Positions 43,797 to 54,945 of a stretch of DNA of 64,000 bases are shown here, piece after piece. The position numbers were made by a program, and so were the translations under genes. Numbering within the stretch: the stretch's first letter is position 1; the number at the start of each line of letters is the position of its first letter. Below the pieces are notes generated by a model that was not told the origin of the DNA, searched no databases, and was given only the letters and a program-made list of their open reading frames with translations. This stretch comes from Choristoneura fumiferana (lineage: Eukaryota; Arthropoda; Insecta; Lepidoptera; Tortricidae), in the NCBI RefSeq assembly GCF_025370935.1, contig NC_133494.1, positions 14,417,207 to 14,481,206 on the forward strand, read 5' to 3'.

Positions 43797-44276
43797 TTTT
43801 TAGGGTTCCGTACCTAAAAAGTGCCATCGGAACCCTATTGCTGAGACTCCGCTGTCTGTCTGTCTGTCTGTCCGTCCGTCTGTCACAGGGCTCTATCTCT
43901 TGAGTCGTAATAGTTAGACACTTGAATTTTTTACAGATTATGTATTACTGTGGCCGCTATAACAACAAATACTCAAACCAGAATAAAATAAATATTTAAG
44001 GGTGGCTCCCATACAACAAACGTGATTGTTTTACCGTTTTTTGCATGATGTTAATAACGGCAACAGGTAGACGCTTGAAATATTCACAGAATATTTAGAT
44101 GTATAATTACTTTAAAAATAAATAAATAAATTAAAATAAAACAAATATTTAAGGGGGGCTTCCATACAAAAAACTTGTTTTTCTGGCCGTTTTTTTTTTT
44201 GCTAATGTCTAATGTTGTATAGATAATGGTACGGAACACTTCGTGCGCGAATCCGACTCGCACTTGGCCAGTTTAT
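43797..44276 (-). repeat. CCGGCCAAG/GGTTCCG family, subtype C
   Basis: Collinear with 10004-10473: GGAACCCTATTGCTGAGACT, GGGCTCTATCTCTTGAG and TCCGACTCGCACTTGGCCAG. Confidence 0.7.
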
Positions 44277-44374
44277 TTTTAATACCCAGGGTAGGTATCA
44301 TAGTATTCAATGTTATATATTTAATTTTACAACTCTATCTCCATATCACTAATCTCTGTAAATTTGACATGCAG

Positions 44375-44521
44375 GCAGAAAGGAATAGCAAAAATCTAAA
44401 TTTAATATCAGGATATTTTGAAAAAGATAAGTATTGTTCACAAACCGATCTTAATGACGATGATGATGGTGATGATGATAGTCGTATGTCATCGCTGCCG
44501 AATTCTAACTTTATTCAATGA
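44375..44521 (+). CDS. Candidate exon of an unidentified plus-strand gene (2)
   Basis: After TTTGACATGCAG the frame reads AERNSKNLNLISGYFEKDKY, CSQTDLNDDDDGDDDSRMSS, then LPNSNFIQ and TGA. The start is phase 0, compatible with the donor at 42362. The acidic run is encoded by GATGATGGTGATGATGAT, so a microsatellite origin cannot be excluded. No family recognised. It could be a terminal exon, or an alternative to the segment at 48544. Confidence 0.3.
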   Translation, partial: AERNSKNLNLISGYFEKDKYCSQTDLNDDDDGDDDSRMSSLPNSNFIQ

Positions 44522-44621
44522 AAGACATGGAGAAACTTTGTCACAAAGACTTAGTTCAGATAATTTGATATTACGCTGTCCGTCCGTCTATTTCTATAGG
44601 ATTACTTAAAACTGAAGCAAA

Positions 44622-44860
44622 CTGAAGTGGCAGTGGGCCGGCCATATCAGCCGAAGAACCGATAACTGCTAGGGTAAACGAGTATAAGCCTAGCGTGGCG
44701 TGGGACGCCCTCAGACTAGGTGGAGTGATGATTTTCACTGGGTAGCTGACAGTAACTGGATGAGAGTGGCCGAGGGTCGTGCTCAGTGGCGTGCAATTGG
44801 AGACGCCTATGTCCAGTAGTGGGCTAAGATAGGCCGATGATGATGATGATGATGATGACT
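44622..44860 (+). mobile_element. Decayed RTE-like 3' fragment
   Basis: LKWQWAGHISRR followed by stops, then recognisable VRVAEGRAQWRAIGDAYVQ and (GAT)n at 44836-44857. Older than the copy at 42926. Confidence 0.75.
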
Positions 44861-44871
44861 TAAAATAAGAA

Positions 44872-45090
44872 TAATCCCACTCATATTATAAATGCGAAAG
44901 TTTGTTAGTCTGTTTGTTTATTTCTTTATTACCTTTTCACGTCTAAATCGTTGAACCGATTAGGATGAAATTTGGGATACAGATAGTTTGAGCCCCGTAG
45001 AAAAACATAGGGTAGTTTTTTTTTAATCGCATAATTCCCGCGGAATAGCTATAAAATAATTCTACGCGGACAGAGTTGCGTGCAACAGTA
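44872..45090 (+). mobile_element. Helitron-like fragment
   Basis: TATTATAAATGCGAAAGTTT, then CGTCTAAATCGTTGAACCG and CCGCGGAATAGC, the order seen in Lep1-type Helitrons. The terminal CTAG is lost. Confidence 0.55.
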
Positions 45091-45841
45091 TGTACATTAG
45101 GGAATTTACCTACTGATAGTCTGATTTTCGTCCTTATGCTGTAACTAAAAGGCATCGGTCAATTTTATTCGTCCACCTAGGTATCCTATAGTCTGTCTGC
45201 TAATACTATTTCTGTATTTATTAATGCACAATTCCTTTCAGATTCAATGCTCACTAACTGCATATAACTTTGCCTGGAATCATTATATTGCTGAAGTAGC
45301 CTAGGTGCTGTCATGCAATATTCAAGGTGAAGAAAAGAAGAAACGTTTAATGTTGATATGCAAAAAATTAAGGAATATCTGACTGATTAGCTATGTTTGA
45401 TTTATTTATTAACGCTGTGTTAAAAAGTTTGTTCTAAATAAATATGATGTACACAACAAAATAGTCTTCGTAGGCATTTTCTTTTAGCGTTCCGTGGGTG
45501 GAAATTTTAGTGGAGCTTCTAAAAACAAGAATAGCAACAGGTATGTAGTTTTTATTTGTTGAATGAAACTACAGTAATTTCAGATGATGAGATAATAGGG
45601 GTACATATATATAAAGTACTATAAGACCGTACAACTTTGACCTTTGAGATAACTTTGCCCAAGTTGTAATTTTTTTAAAATATCTGAAATAAAACAAAAT
45701 TGACTGATTTGTGACCACTTTGTGACATGCACATTTCTAAATCATTTTTGTATATTTTTTTCCCTGTTGTCACGAATAAATCTTTTCTTTTCCCTCGATA
45801 TTGGAATATTTCTTTATTCCTGACGGGAGTTACTTCTCCTT

Positions 45842-46516
45842 TTTAGGGTTCCGTACCCAAAGGGTGCCAACGGGACCCTATTGCTGAGACTCTGCTGTCT
45901 GTCTGTGTCTGTCTGTCTGTCTGTCTTCTACTGGTTCGTAACTATTATTTAGTTTTTAAGGTTAGGCCAACGGGACCCTATTGCTGAGACTCTGCTGTTT
46001 GTCTGTCTGTCTGTCCATCCGTCTGTCACAGGGCTTTATCTCTTGAGCTGTAATAGCTACCCGTGTGATGTCGGGTTAGAATTAGACCTCTCCATTTCTT
46101 CCGTGGATGTCGTAAGAGGCGACTGAGGACCGTAGGCCACAGGCTAGCAACCTGTCACTATTGTACTGTTTTTGTCAAACTTAAAACCTAAAATTGCTAA
46201 AAGTGGCTCCGAAGCTGTAACGTTTCGTGTGCTTTGCCTACCCCATTTAGGCATACATGTTTGTGTGTGCTAGACACTTGAAATGTTGACAGATTATGTA
46301 GGTATTACTGTGGCCTCCATAACAACAAATACTAATAATAAAGTAATTAAAATTAAAAAATAAATGGAGTTGTCATACAAGAAACGTGTTTTTTTTTCAG
46401 CGTTTTTTGGTTACTAGGCGTTGCTAAAACTTATTTTATTAGTGAACTGTTTTAAAAACATTGTACTTACGGATCCCTTCGTATGTACGAGTCCGACTCG
46501 AACTTGACCTTTTTTA
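45842..46516 (-). repeat. CCGGCCAAG/GGTTCCG subtype C with internal duplication and insertion
   Basis: The first ~60 bp (CGGGACCCTATTGCTGAGAC) are repeated at 45969. Foreign sequence at about 46050-46270 (CTACCCGTGTGATGTCGGGT to CATGTTTGTGTGTG) interrupts AATAG|TTGGACACTTG. Confidence 0.6.
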
Positions 46517-46949
46517 TCCTGCCAAGGCCTTTTTGTTACAGCTTATATTTAACTCCGCGGGCAAAATAAATATAAAGGGCAAAATTGGACGGTTTTATGG
46601 TACTAAAAAAATAGTCTTCTATTTATAACAGAAAAGGAACGACCAATAATTGAAGGATTTTAAATTGTGTTTATGTATGTAACTTGAATTTTAGTTTGCA
46701 GATAGCTCTTATGGCACGAAGAGTAGAAAAATCAAAAAATCGCCGGTTACGTTTAAGTTATGAAGAAATATAAATTTCATTTCATAGTATGTACCACACA
46801 AGTATATATCATAATCAACTTCGTGCCTTACTTCCTGGCGGTGACATATTGTCACATGGAATTCAAACTAACATCAAAAAAATGTACGAAGAATTTACGA
46901 ATTTGTGCGCTAGTTTCAAAAAAATTACTACCCGTAATAATCACGGGAC

Positions 46950-47193
46950 AATTCACACCAATTGACCTAGTCCCAAAGTAAGCTTAGCAAAGCTTGTGTT
47001 ATGGGTACTAAGCAACGGATAAATATAATTATATAGATAGATACATACTTAAATACATATTAAATACCCAAGACCCGAGAACCAACATTCGTATTTTTCA
47101 TACAAATATCTGCTCCGACACGGGAATCGAACCCGGGACCTCAAGCTTCGTAGTCAGGTTCTCTAACCACTAGGCCATCTGGTCGTCAAATAG
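46950..47193 (-). repeat. 5428 SINE family, full-length minus-strand copy
   Basis: GACCTAGTCCCAAAGTAAGC through to CGAACCCGGGACCTCAAGC and CTCTAACCACTAGGCCAT. Confidence 0.85.
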
Positions 47194-47256
47194 TACTACT
47201 AACCACTACTAATAATAGTACTACCCGTAATAGTAGTACACCGGTAGTAATAAAGA

Positions 47257-47481
47257 TACTTTCTGGCGGGCGCTATCTATTTTACTATGAAGCAGTCGAA
47301 TTTTTTATGAGAAAAAAATCGGAATCCCAATAGGCACCTTGTATAAGCGCTTCAGAACCTGCACGTTCATTTTTCATTTTTTTTAACTATAGCGTACAAT
47401 TTCGTTCATTTTTTCTGATTTACAAGAAATTTGAAAAGTCGACTGCTTCATAGTGAAAAAGATAGCCCCCGCCAGAAAGTA
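47257..47481. mobile_element. 221-bp CTTTCTGGCGG MITE, TA flanks
   Basis: CTTTCTGGCGGGCGCTATCT and its inverse, extended by CTATGAAGCAGTCGA on both arms. TA lies at 47257-47258 and 47480-47481. Confidence 0.8.
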
Positions 47482-47611
47482 CTTCAAACTAGTAGATTTT
47501 TTTTTAGTTTTTTTTATAGTCGGTTCCATTTTTTGTTAAAAAATTTTTCATGTACCTACATTTTTTGATGTGAGTGAATTCCATGCGACACCATGTCACC
47601 GCCAGGAAGTA

Positions 47612-48543
47612 TGACACTCAACTTCAAAGCTGTCTCACCCTGGAGATCGCATAGATCGATATTTACTTGACATCTTATTCCGAAACTTATTTATTGTTTT
47701 GTCACTAGTAACGTGCTAGCGCAAGTCTTTTCGCGATAGTTTTAATCTTCTTCTGCGTGAAACATAAACATGTAGTAGAAAAATAGTAGAATTATTATAC
47801 GTTCAATTTTTTTAACAAACGAGTTAGTGTTATGCTCTATGTCACAGGATGACTAAGACTATCGACATCGATAATAATATCACTCATGTTTAGACTTTGC
47901 TCACGTCTAGCTTTAGAGACATTCTTGACTGAGCCGGCCGCGATTTAACTGTAGTAGGTAGTATGGCGTTCTTTTTCGAGTGTCATTGCTACTGAACTGT
48001 CAGGTTGCCTTACTGAAGAAAAGGAAACTCGTGTAAAATGACAATCTCGCATACAGATACCCAGAATCAAGAACCAAAATCAGAAGAATTGTATATGTTC
48101 ATATATTGATAAATTTTTATTGTGAGCTTACTTTTTTTTAATTATGTGTAACTATTATTACAAATTATATATTTTTAAGCTTCTGGTACCTTGACTTTTG
48201 TATTTAGGACTATTGCATGGTAGGTGCACGCGGCTAGTAGCTAGTTTTATAAAATCTCCGCTTACAAATTGTATCTTTCACGTCACTGCTTTCATTATAG
48301 TGGCATCATAATAATGTTTCATTTTGAGTTTGCATTATATTATAGGCACTAAGTAAGTATAGAAGTTAGGTTGGTCAAAACTGTCTTATTGGCTGTACAT
48401 TTATTTTCATCCAATCTAGTGTCCCAAATTTCAAATTTGTCAATTTTCAAAATCACTCAATATGCTTGACTGAAATGTTTACATCGTAAAATCTGGGCCA
48501 TATTGTCCGAAATAAAGGTACTTATTATTGTAATAGCTTGTTC
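47612..48543. other. Receptor intron, nothing recognised
   Basis: AT-rich; no delimited repeat. Confidence 0.4.
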
Positions 48544-48779
48544 AGATTTTCGATCACGAACCCATCTGGACCCGGTCATTTGAAAGGCATGTGACCACAG
48601 CCAACATATCTAATATAGATGAGATGAGCAGAATTTTGGAGGTCTATCCCCTAATACACTATAAGGATGTGCTAGCGGACAGGCCTCTACAGTTGCCAGA
48701 TCCGGACAGTAATTCACATGGAGTGGGCTATGGCGTTATAGGATGCCGCATACAGCATTACCGAGATATGGAGTGAGAT
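48543..48779 (+). CDS. Candidate exon of an unidentified plus-strand gene (3)
   Basis: After TTGTAATAGCTTGTT and a CAG (48543-48545), the frame gives IFDHEPIWTRSFERHVTTAN, ISNIDEMSRILEVYPLIHYK, DVLADRPLQLPDPDSNSHGV and GYGVIGCRIQHYRDME with TGA at 48777-48779. If CAG is the acceptor, coding starts at 48546 in phase 0 and could join the donor at 42362. The composition (Pro, His, Trp, Tyr, Asp spread evenly) looks like real protein rather than a random frame. I cannot name the family. A last exon is the simplest reading. Confidence 0.4.
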
Positions 48780-50054
48780 AACGGACACCTACCATTACAA
48801 TTTTCCAATATCATATAAATTGTACTTTTAGTAGACGATGACATGTCGTTCACTAAATGGGCCGCTCAAACTATTGACCCCCCGGAACAACGAGGTGTAG
48901 TATAATATAACGCTTCAAAAATGTGTTTCACATACTTTTATTCTGACCTAGAAAGACGTGTAATAATATGTGATATTTTTGATTGATTCGATTGTATATC
49001 TATCTTGTCCTGAGTGGATAGAGATGAACGAAATAAATACTTGAATAATTGAGTAATTTCGATGTTACCAGGTTCCTTGACTCTTGATGCGTGGCTTTAC
49101 TGGTACGTCCATGAGGCACATGTGCCATATGACCAGTGATGTAAATAATGGAGTTGTTCTTTCGATAAATAATAAACTTTATTACATACATTATAATAAT
49201 TATTTTTATTCTTGAACCGCATTTAGATAAACAATGAAAATTGCTACGGGGATATTATATTACCTTATCATTACTATGGCGACGTGTCAAAAGAACGCTG
49301 CACATTGCTTCGGGACAGATAACTTGTTAATTTGCGGAACCTCATATAAATATCTATACAATAAGTTTACATACACGCCCGCTCTCTTTCTCTTCCATGT
49401 AAAACAATATGTTATTATGTATGTATAGTATATGTCACACAAGCTCAACTAGCTGTCACAAATACCTACTATATAACTATTATTAGGTATTGTGTGATAT
49501 ATATATTATTTCATGTAGGAGGGAGGTGGAGGAGGGCGTGTACTGCATGTTATTATATTATGTAGGAACGTATCACATAGATCTAACTGTGCCGCACGGT
49601 TGACAGCAGAGAAACCTAGGGCAAAATTAAATACTGTAGGTTCTAGATACTGACTAACAGTCAAGCTCAATATTTTTTATTTGCTAGTGGTACGGTTGGC
49701 TTGTTGATTGACTGGACAGCGGGCATATTTAACTTGTATCACAAAGTTTATACCTTTTTTTTGTTCTCAAAGTATTAGCTGAATCTAATGCCGATGTTGT
49801 TCACTAGCAGACCTGACCCCCTGATCCTGATAATTATTCTGAAACGCTGTCTAATGCGACGTACTGCATTTTACTTACCCCAAAGAAAAGATTGTATGGT
49901 AGAACTGCAACTGTCACAGGCGGAACGGCAGTGATGGGCCTGGTAATTGCAGCCTGCTCGGTGCTTGATCAGATGAGAGGAATAGAGCAACAAAATAATT
50001 AAAAGAAACTGAAATTAATCAAAATACCACGCACAGGACTTATCACGCTAACAC
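48780..50054. other. Receptor intron, nothing recognised
   Basis: Short open stretches only. No repeat with clear ends. Confidence 0.45.
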
Positions 50055-50266
50055 ACACGAGTAATATTTACCTCGACGTTTCGGCAACATTACAGTGGCC
50101 GTGGTCACGAGTAGACTGAAGTGTGGGGTGTCAAGTCTGCCTAGCAGCGCGAGTCCTTCGAACTACCCGCACTTGGTCATTTTTATTTGTCACCCCACAC
50201 TTCAGTCTACCCGTGACCACGGCCACTGTAATGTTGCCGAAACGTCGAGGTAAATATTACTCGTGT
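50055..50266. mobile_element. Hairpin MITE with ~78-bp near-perfect arms
   Basis: ACACGAGTAATATTTACCTC to GACTGAAGTGTGGGGTG is inverted as CACCCCACACTTCAGTC to GAGGTAAATATTACTCGTGT, around a ~55-nt loop. Confidence 0.8.
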
Positions 50267-50498
50267 CTAAAAATATATTGTTTCCAAAATACTTACTTGA
50301 TTTATAATGCATAATAATTGGCATGATTATTGGGATATGAATTTACTGTACCAGCGGGAAAATTACAAATTAATTATACCCCTGCCCGGTCAACCAGACT
50401 AGTTAGCCGTAGATACTACAGGCAAAGAGCGCTCAAAAAGTAGCAAAGTAAAGACATTCCCTTTTTACTCTTAGTATTTGAGGACATGTAAAACTATT

Positions 50499-50817
50499 TG
50501 AGCATTTCTAAATAAAGTTTGTACATTTGATTTGCGACTCCTATTTGTGATAAAAATTTGCAGGTATATAGAGTGAACGATACTGAGCCGTAATAACATA
50601 GTCTCTCAAAATGTCCCAATTGGTTTGTATGGAAATTTCCTTTTTTGTTACCAAAACTATGGATTTGCGGTAACAAAAAAGGAACTTTCCATAATTGGGA
50701 CATTTCGGGAGACTATGTTATTTAAACTCAGAGTGAACGATTCACTCTATCTACCTGCAAATTTTTACCCAAATCGGAGTCGCAAATCAAATGTACAAAC
50801 GTTTTTAGAAATGCTCA
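50499..50817. mobile_element. 319-bp palindromic element
   Basis: GAGCATTTCTAAATAAAGTT and TTTGATTTGCGACTCC on the left match AACGTTTTTAGAAATGCTC and GGAGTCGCAAATCAAA on the right. ACATAGTCTC and AAATTTCC also pair near the centre. Confidence 0.8.
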
Positions 50818-50945
50818 TTTTAGCTGTAGCTTGCTGTGACAAAGTATCAAACTGTTCAGCTACCTATGAGCTTGACTGCTTCGAATTAGGTTTGATGCAA
50901 CATCTGTCTCCGATGATGACGTGTCAGCTAAACTGAACGTGCCCG

Positions 50946-51203
50946 TAGTCTGCAAGTACGACGGATTATTTGCGGTAGTTCTAGTTCCTTCACAAGACCT
51001 TGAAGAAAGAACTGCGGGATTTTTCCGCCTTTGTACCTTTGCAAGAACTGAAGATGCTACTGCGAAAGGAACAAAGGCTAAAAAATAAACGCAGTTTTTC
51101 CTTCAAGTCTTGTAAAGGAACTAATGCAAAAAAAACGCAATAGTTCCATCGCACGAACATCCAAAGGAAACACTGCCAATAATCCAGTACGCACGACTAC
51201 AAA
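50946..51203. mobile_element. MITE with GTAGTCTGCAAGTACG ends
   Basis: GTAGTCTGCAAGTACGACGG with its inverse CCAGTACGCACGACTAC. The inner TTCCTTCACAAGACCTTGAA is inverted as TTCAAGTCTTGTAAAGGAA. Confidence 0.65.
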
Positions 51204-51627
51204 CCTGCTGGATCGGAAAAAAATCCTAGCAGATAATACTTACAATAGGTAGTTATATGATACGAATCGACAACTGTTTTCGACTCGAAGGTAACAAAGG
51301 GAGTGTAGATGATTTTGGAACTGCTCGTAGTCTTCTGCTGATTGTGCCAAATCATCGGTTATGATATCCTAACAAAATCAATTTATATAAGTAGGTACAA
51401 AATTAGCACGGGATAATTTTTTACCGCAATTTGATACCAGTTATCGGCGAGTGGGTGAACTTTTGCTGTTATGTAAGTATTTCGTAAGTATTTATTTATA
51501 CCTATAAAGGCAAAACATGGCCTAAAAATGCATGAGATTTGGCAAACGTATTCCTTGAGGATCGCAGAGGTGCAAGAAGTTTTTTTTTTAATTCGAATAC
51601 CTACACTACAGAGTAGATTTTTTTCTT

Positions 51628-51658
51628 CAGCGGGAGCGAAGCCGCGGGATTAAGCTAG
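51628..51658 (+). mobile_element. Helitron 3' end
   Basis: AGCGGGAGCGAAGCCGCGGG and TTAAGCTAG before T. Only the terminal hairpin region is certain. Confidence 0.55.
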
Positions 51659-51915
51659 TAATTATATATACGAACTGAGAAATCCAGATGCAGAAGCCTA
51701 GATAAACTCTTCGTCAATTCTTTTCATGGTTAGCAACTTATTAATAATTGATATTAGCAGCTTATGATTACTAATTCTCTACCAAAAGTCTTACCACAGA
51801 AATTGAGTGATGATGATGATGATAATTAGGATAGTAAACTCTGTATGGTTTTTATTACCTCTTTTGATAGAAAGAGCTTACACGAAGCACTGTTCATAAA
51901 ATATTAGGTATGTCT

Positions 51916-52123
51916 AAAGGCACTGTTACACATGCTCGTTACTGGACTGAAGCAAACGCGTTCACACTTGCTTAATACCTTTCCCCCTTCCACCCTCTCG
52001 AGTTTGCCACTAATAAGCATGCTCGATAGTAGCATGTCCTGTTCACACATGCTACTAGCTAGCATTTGCTCAATAGTAGCATGCTTTCTTGCTACTAAAG
52101 AGCATGTGTAACAGTGTGGCCTT
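51916..52123. mobile_element. MITE with AAGGCACTGTTACACATGCTC ends
   Basis: AAGGCACTGTTACACATGC on the left, and GCATGTGTAACAGTGTGGCC plus TT on the right. The inner arms repeat AGCATGCT-rich strings. Confidence 0.7.
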
Positions 52124-52489
52124 ACGGATGCCCTTGATAAACTTGATTGCCTGTGCATTCCTGTGCGTGTCGTACAAGGTGACTAAGAGCCCTGGTGGCA
52201 GCACTCTCTATTGCCAACTACGAATTCCAAACTCCAGCTCTGCGGCGTGGAAGGTAAGGACAAACATCCGCACTATTTTCCCAAGAAACTCGTCCTGTAG
52301 ATTTGCTACTGATTTTCAACCGACGACCATGACCACTTTAGCATGGTAGTAACTACGAAAAGTAACTATAAATATAACCTGAATAGTAGCAAGACCATCA
52401 ACCAAGACAAGAAACCGTGGTCAGAATCTCGGTAATTTCTCAATTTATCGTACACATATAATGAACACTTGAAAGGCGTTTGGCTCGTA

Positions 52490-52970
52490 TTATAATATGC
52501 GAACAGTTATCCAAGACCCTGCTTCTAATTATCAATAAAATACTTATAGATTTTATAGGTCGTAGTAAAATTTTCGAGTAAAGTACAGTTGGTACAAAAT
52601 TTCGTGACTCGATAAAAAAATGAGAATATTACTCGAAGGAGTACCCCGATCGGGTAGCTAAGTGTCGCAATAGACTTTCGCTAGCTGGCGCTGTCTATTT
52701 GAGTGTGTGCGTGAGCTCCTAGTGTCCGTATACGGCCGCAATTGACGTTCAAAGTAAAGCACCTCGTTTGCGGCTTTGGCGGAATATTTCATTTCGAGTG
52801 TGGGGTCAAAAAATCGGTTACGCTTAGATACTCCCGCCATTAGTTTTTGGTGAAATAATTCTTCATAATTTACGAAAAAAACCTGAAAAAAGGAACTATT
52901 GATAACAGCGCCATCTAACGGGACATTGCTCATGAGCTAACCAGGAGCAAACCCCTTAAGTAAAGCTGGT
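52490..52970. repeat. Repeat debris
   Basis: 52490-52610 is an inverted copy of 43378-43480 (CTTCTAATTATCAATAAAAT, CGTAGTAAAATTTTCGAG). 52640-52970 holds an open minus-strand stretch of 91 codons without any domain, bordered by GCTAGCTGGCGCTGTCTATT and GCGCCATCTAACGGGACAT, and looks like a further repeat. Confidence 0.45.
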
Positions 52971-53149
52971 GAAGACTATATCGAGTAATATAATATCGAA
53001 TGAATAAATAAATGAAACTAAACTAATAGAGAATTAAATAAGCTTCGGGAAAATTTAACCAGTTCATGCCCTTTCGAAATGGAGACTGCAAAGTTGTTTT
53101 TGTTGTATTTTTGTGCAGTTGGTACCTAAGTCGATTGCAGATTAATAAT

Positions 53150-53365
53150 AATAATAATAAATATCATGGGACACTTGACACCAATTACCTAGTCCCAAAC
53201 TAAGCAAAGCTTGCACTATGGATACTAGGCAACGGATAAATATACTTATATAGATAAATACATACTTAAATACATATTAAACATCCAAAATCTGAGAAAA
53301 AACATTCGTATTATTCATACAAATATCTGCCCCGGCCGGGAATCGAACCCGGGACCTCAAGCTCT
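53150..53365 (-). repeat. 5428 SINE family, minus strand, head truncated
   Basis: TATCATGGGACACTTGACAC to CGAACCCGGGACCTCAAGC, preceded by (AAT)n. Confidence 0.8.
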
Positions 53366-54225
53366 CGCGAAATTCTTAATCTTGCTCACATCTTGATCTC
53401 GTTTCGAACCCTGTGACTTGGAAATGACTCAAACCTCCGCTTTAACATGCCTAAACTTGACGTCATTTTAGTTCAGATAAGGATGGAAGCTGAACTAATA
53501 TTGACTTGGGTCAGAAAGTTAGTCCTATCCTACAGTTTAAATTTCAACTTTGGTCAAGTTTTCGTCATTAGTTTCCGTTAGACTTTGAGGACGGATTAAA
53601 TTTGAATACATTAATGGTTCTAATTATTAAAACTAGTACAAGTATCTTCAGTTGAGGTTGTCTCCTTAATCTATCATTTATGATAAAAGTTATCTTCTTT
53701 TGAAACATTTGTGTTTTGTCTATTTTATAAATAAGATAAGGCAAACTATGAAAGTAATCTGTAAATATATATAAAAAAATCAAACCTAAAAATAAAGTCG
53801 AATATACGACTGACTGATATTGGTACAACCCAAAACTGGGTCCTGACTATTGAACTTTTAATTAAGTATTAACATGTAAATCAAATATTAAGGTGCGAGG
53901 GTGACTCAGAGGTTTCCACACGAGATGAATTTGCCGGCTAGCTCTCCGGGTCAACTGAGGCGCAGTTTGACAAGCACAAGACAAAGGAAAATTCGAGATA
54001 AATAAAAAATAAAAAAAAAACAATTGAAGAAAGAAAGTAGGCGCTTGTTTAATAAATACCATAAATTAAAAAAAATACTGTTGGGTGTCTGAATTTTTGT
54101 AGTTATTTAATTAACACCTTGTATTATTGTGTGTTAATTAAATTAAATTGAAGTTTAAAATGTTTTTACTTTTTAGTTGAATTAAAAGCTTTGGTTCTAA
54201 AAATCAAAGGTCAAAAGAATCTCAC
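53366..54225. other. Receptor intron, mostly featureless
   Basis: Contains a lone end of the 1730-2206 MITE family near 54095-54127 (GTTATTTAATTAACACCTTG). No exon. Confidence 0.45.
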
Positions 54226-54329
54226 CAGTAGTAGAACCACATCATGAAGACGTGCGAAGGCAAAAAGCAAGCTGCGAAGACCAGGACGAACGCGAGGACG
54301 GTCAGAGCCACTTTCCTCCGAGCCCGCAT
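54226..54329 (-). CDS. CCHamide-type neuropeptide receptor, TM6 exon
   Basis: This exon encodes MRARRKVALTVLAFVLVFAA, then CFLPSHVFMMWFYY, leaving TG of a Cys codon. RRKVALTVL is the end of intracellular loop 3 and the start of TM6, and FAACFLPSHVF carries the class A CFLP (CWxP-like) switch. On the minus strand the acceptor is GTCTTTTCAG and the donor TACTG|GTGAGA. The phase fits the next exon at 40843-40980 across a 13.2-kb intron. No TM1-TM5 exon was found to the right within the window. The leading Met codon is in mid-protein; nothing suggests a start here. Confidence 0.87.
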
Positions 54330-54565
54330 CTGAAAAGACGCTTAGCTTTAGGTTTCCCGGATCTTGACAACCTTGCGGTCTATTCGCCAAGGTTTGATAA
54401 CATCTCAAAATACCTCACCGAGCGTACTGTAATTTTGTAATGTCAAGCACTCAGTTATTGTCAAACGCACGGGGCGTGCGTGCGAACGCGGCGGCCATAT
54501 TGCTATTTCGTTTTACAATTGAGTGCATAGATTGGGTAATTCGCGTGATGTTATCTAATACAGCT

Positions 54566-54945
54566 AAGAGCGTTTATACCTGCTGAGCTGGCAACGTTGC
54601 ATTTTTTATTCTTCCATAAAAATTTGATAAAAATTAAAAATGTGGTCTGGTAGAACTTTTCTTAATAGGTATATAAATAAGTTAATGGTGTCTACTCCAA
54701 TAATTATACGTGATAGACTTTTATATTCTTTAAAAACGAACAAATGTTTATTAACGGTTGTTAAAGAAAATAAAAGTCTGTCACGAATAATTATTAGAGT
54801 AGACACATTAACTTAATATACTTATTCGTATATTAAGAAAAGTTCTATCAGATCACATTTTTAATTTTCATTAAATTTTTATGGAATAATCGATTAAAAC
54901 TAAAAAAAATGCAACGTTACCAGCTCAGCAGGTATAAACGCTCTT
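54566..54945. mobile_element. Long palindromic MITE, copy 2
   Basis: AAGAGCGTTTATACCTGCTG and its inverse CAGCAGGTATAAACGCTCTT. The arms are collinear with 2422-2794. The flanks are not TTAA on both sides here. Confidence 0.78.

Larger units (their letters stand above)
46829..47611. mobile_element. CTTCCTGGCGG-type element carrying two nested insertions
   Basis: Outer ends CTTCCTGGCGGTGACATATT and the inverse ATGTCACCGCCAGGAAG, with TA on each side. Inside are a minus-strand SINE (46950-47193) and a smaller MITE with related ends (47259-47479). No ORF of note. Confidence 0.7.

Noticed and set aside
52658..52933. 91-codon minus-strand frame
   Set aside because: Lies inside repeat-like sequence; no recognisable domain.
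54211..54408. 65-codon minus-strand frame starting at 54408
   Set aside because: Wrong frame over the TM6 exon; the correct frame gives RRKVALTVL...CFLPSHVF.
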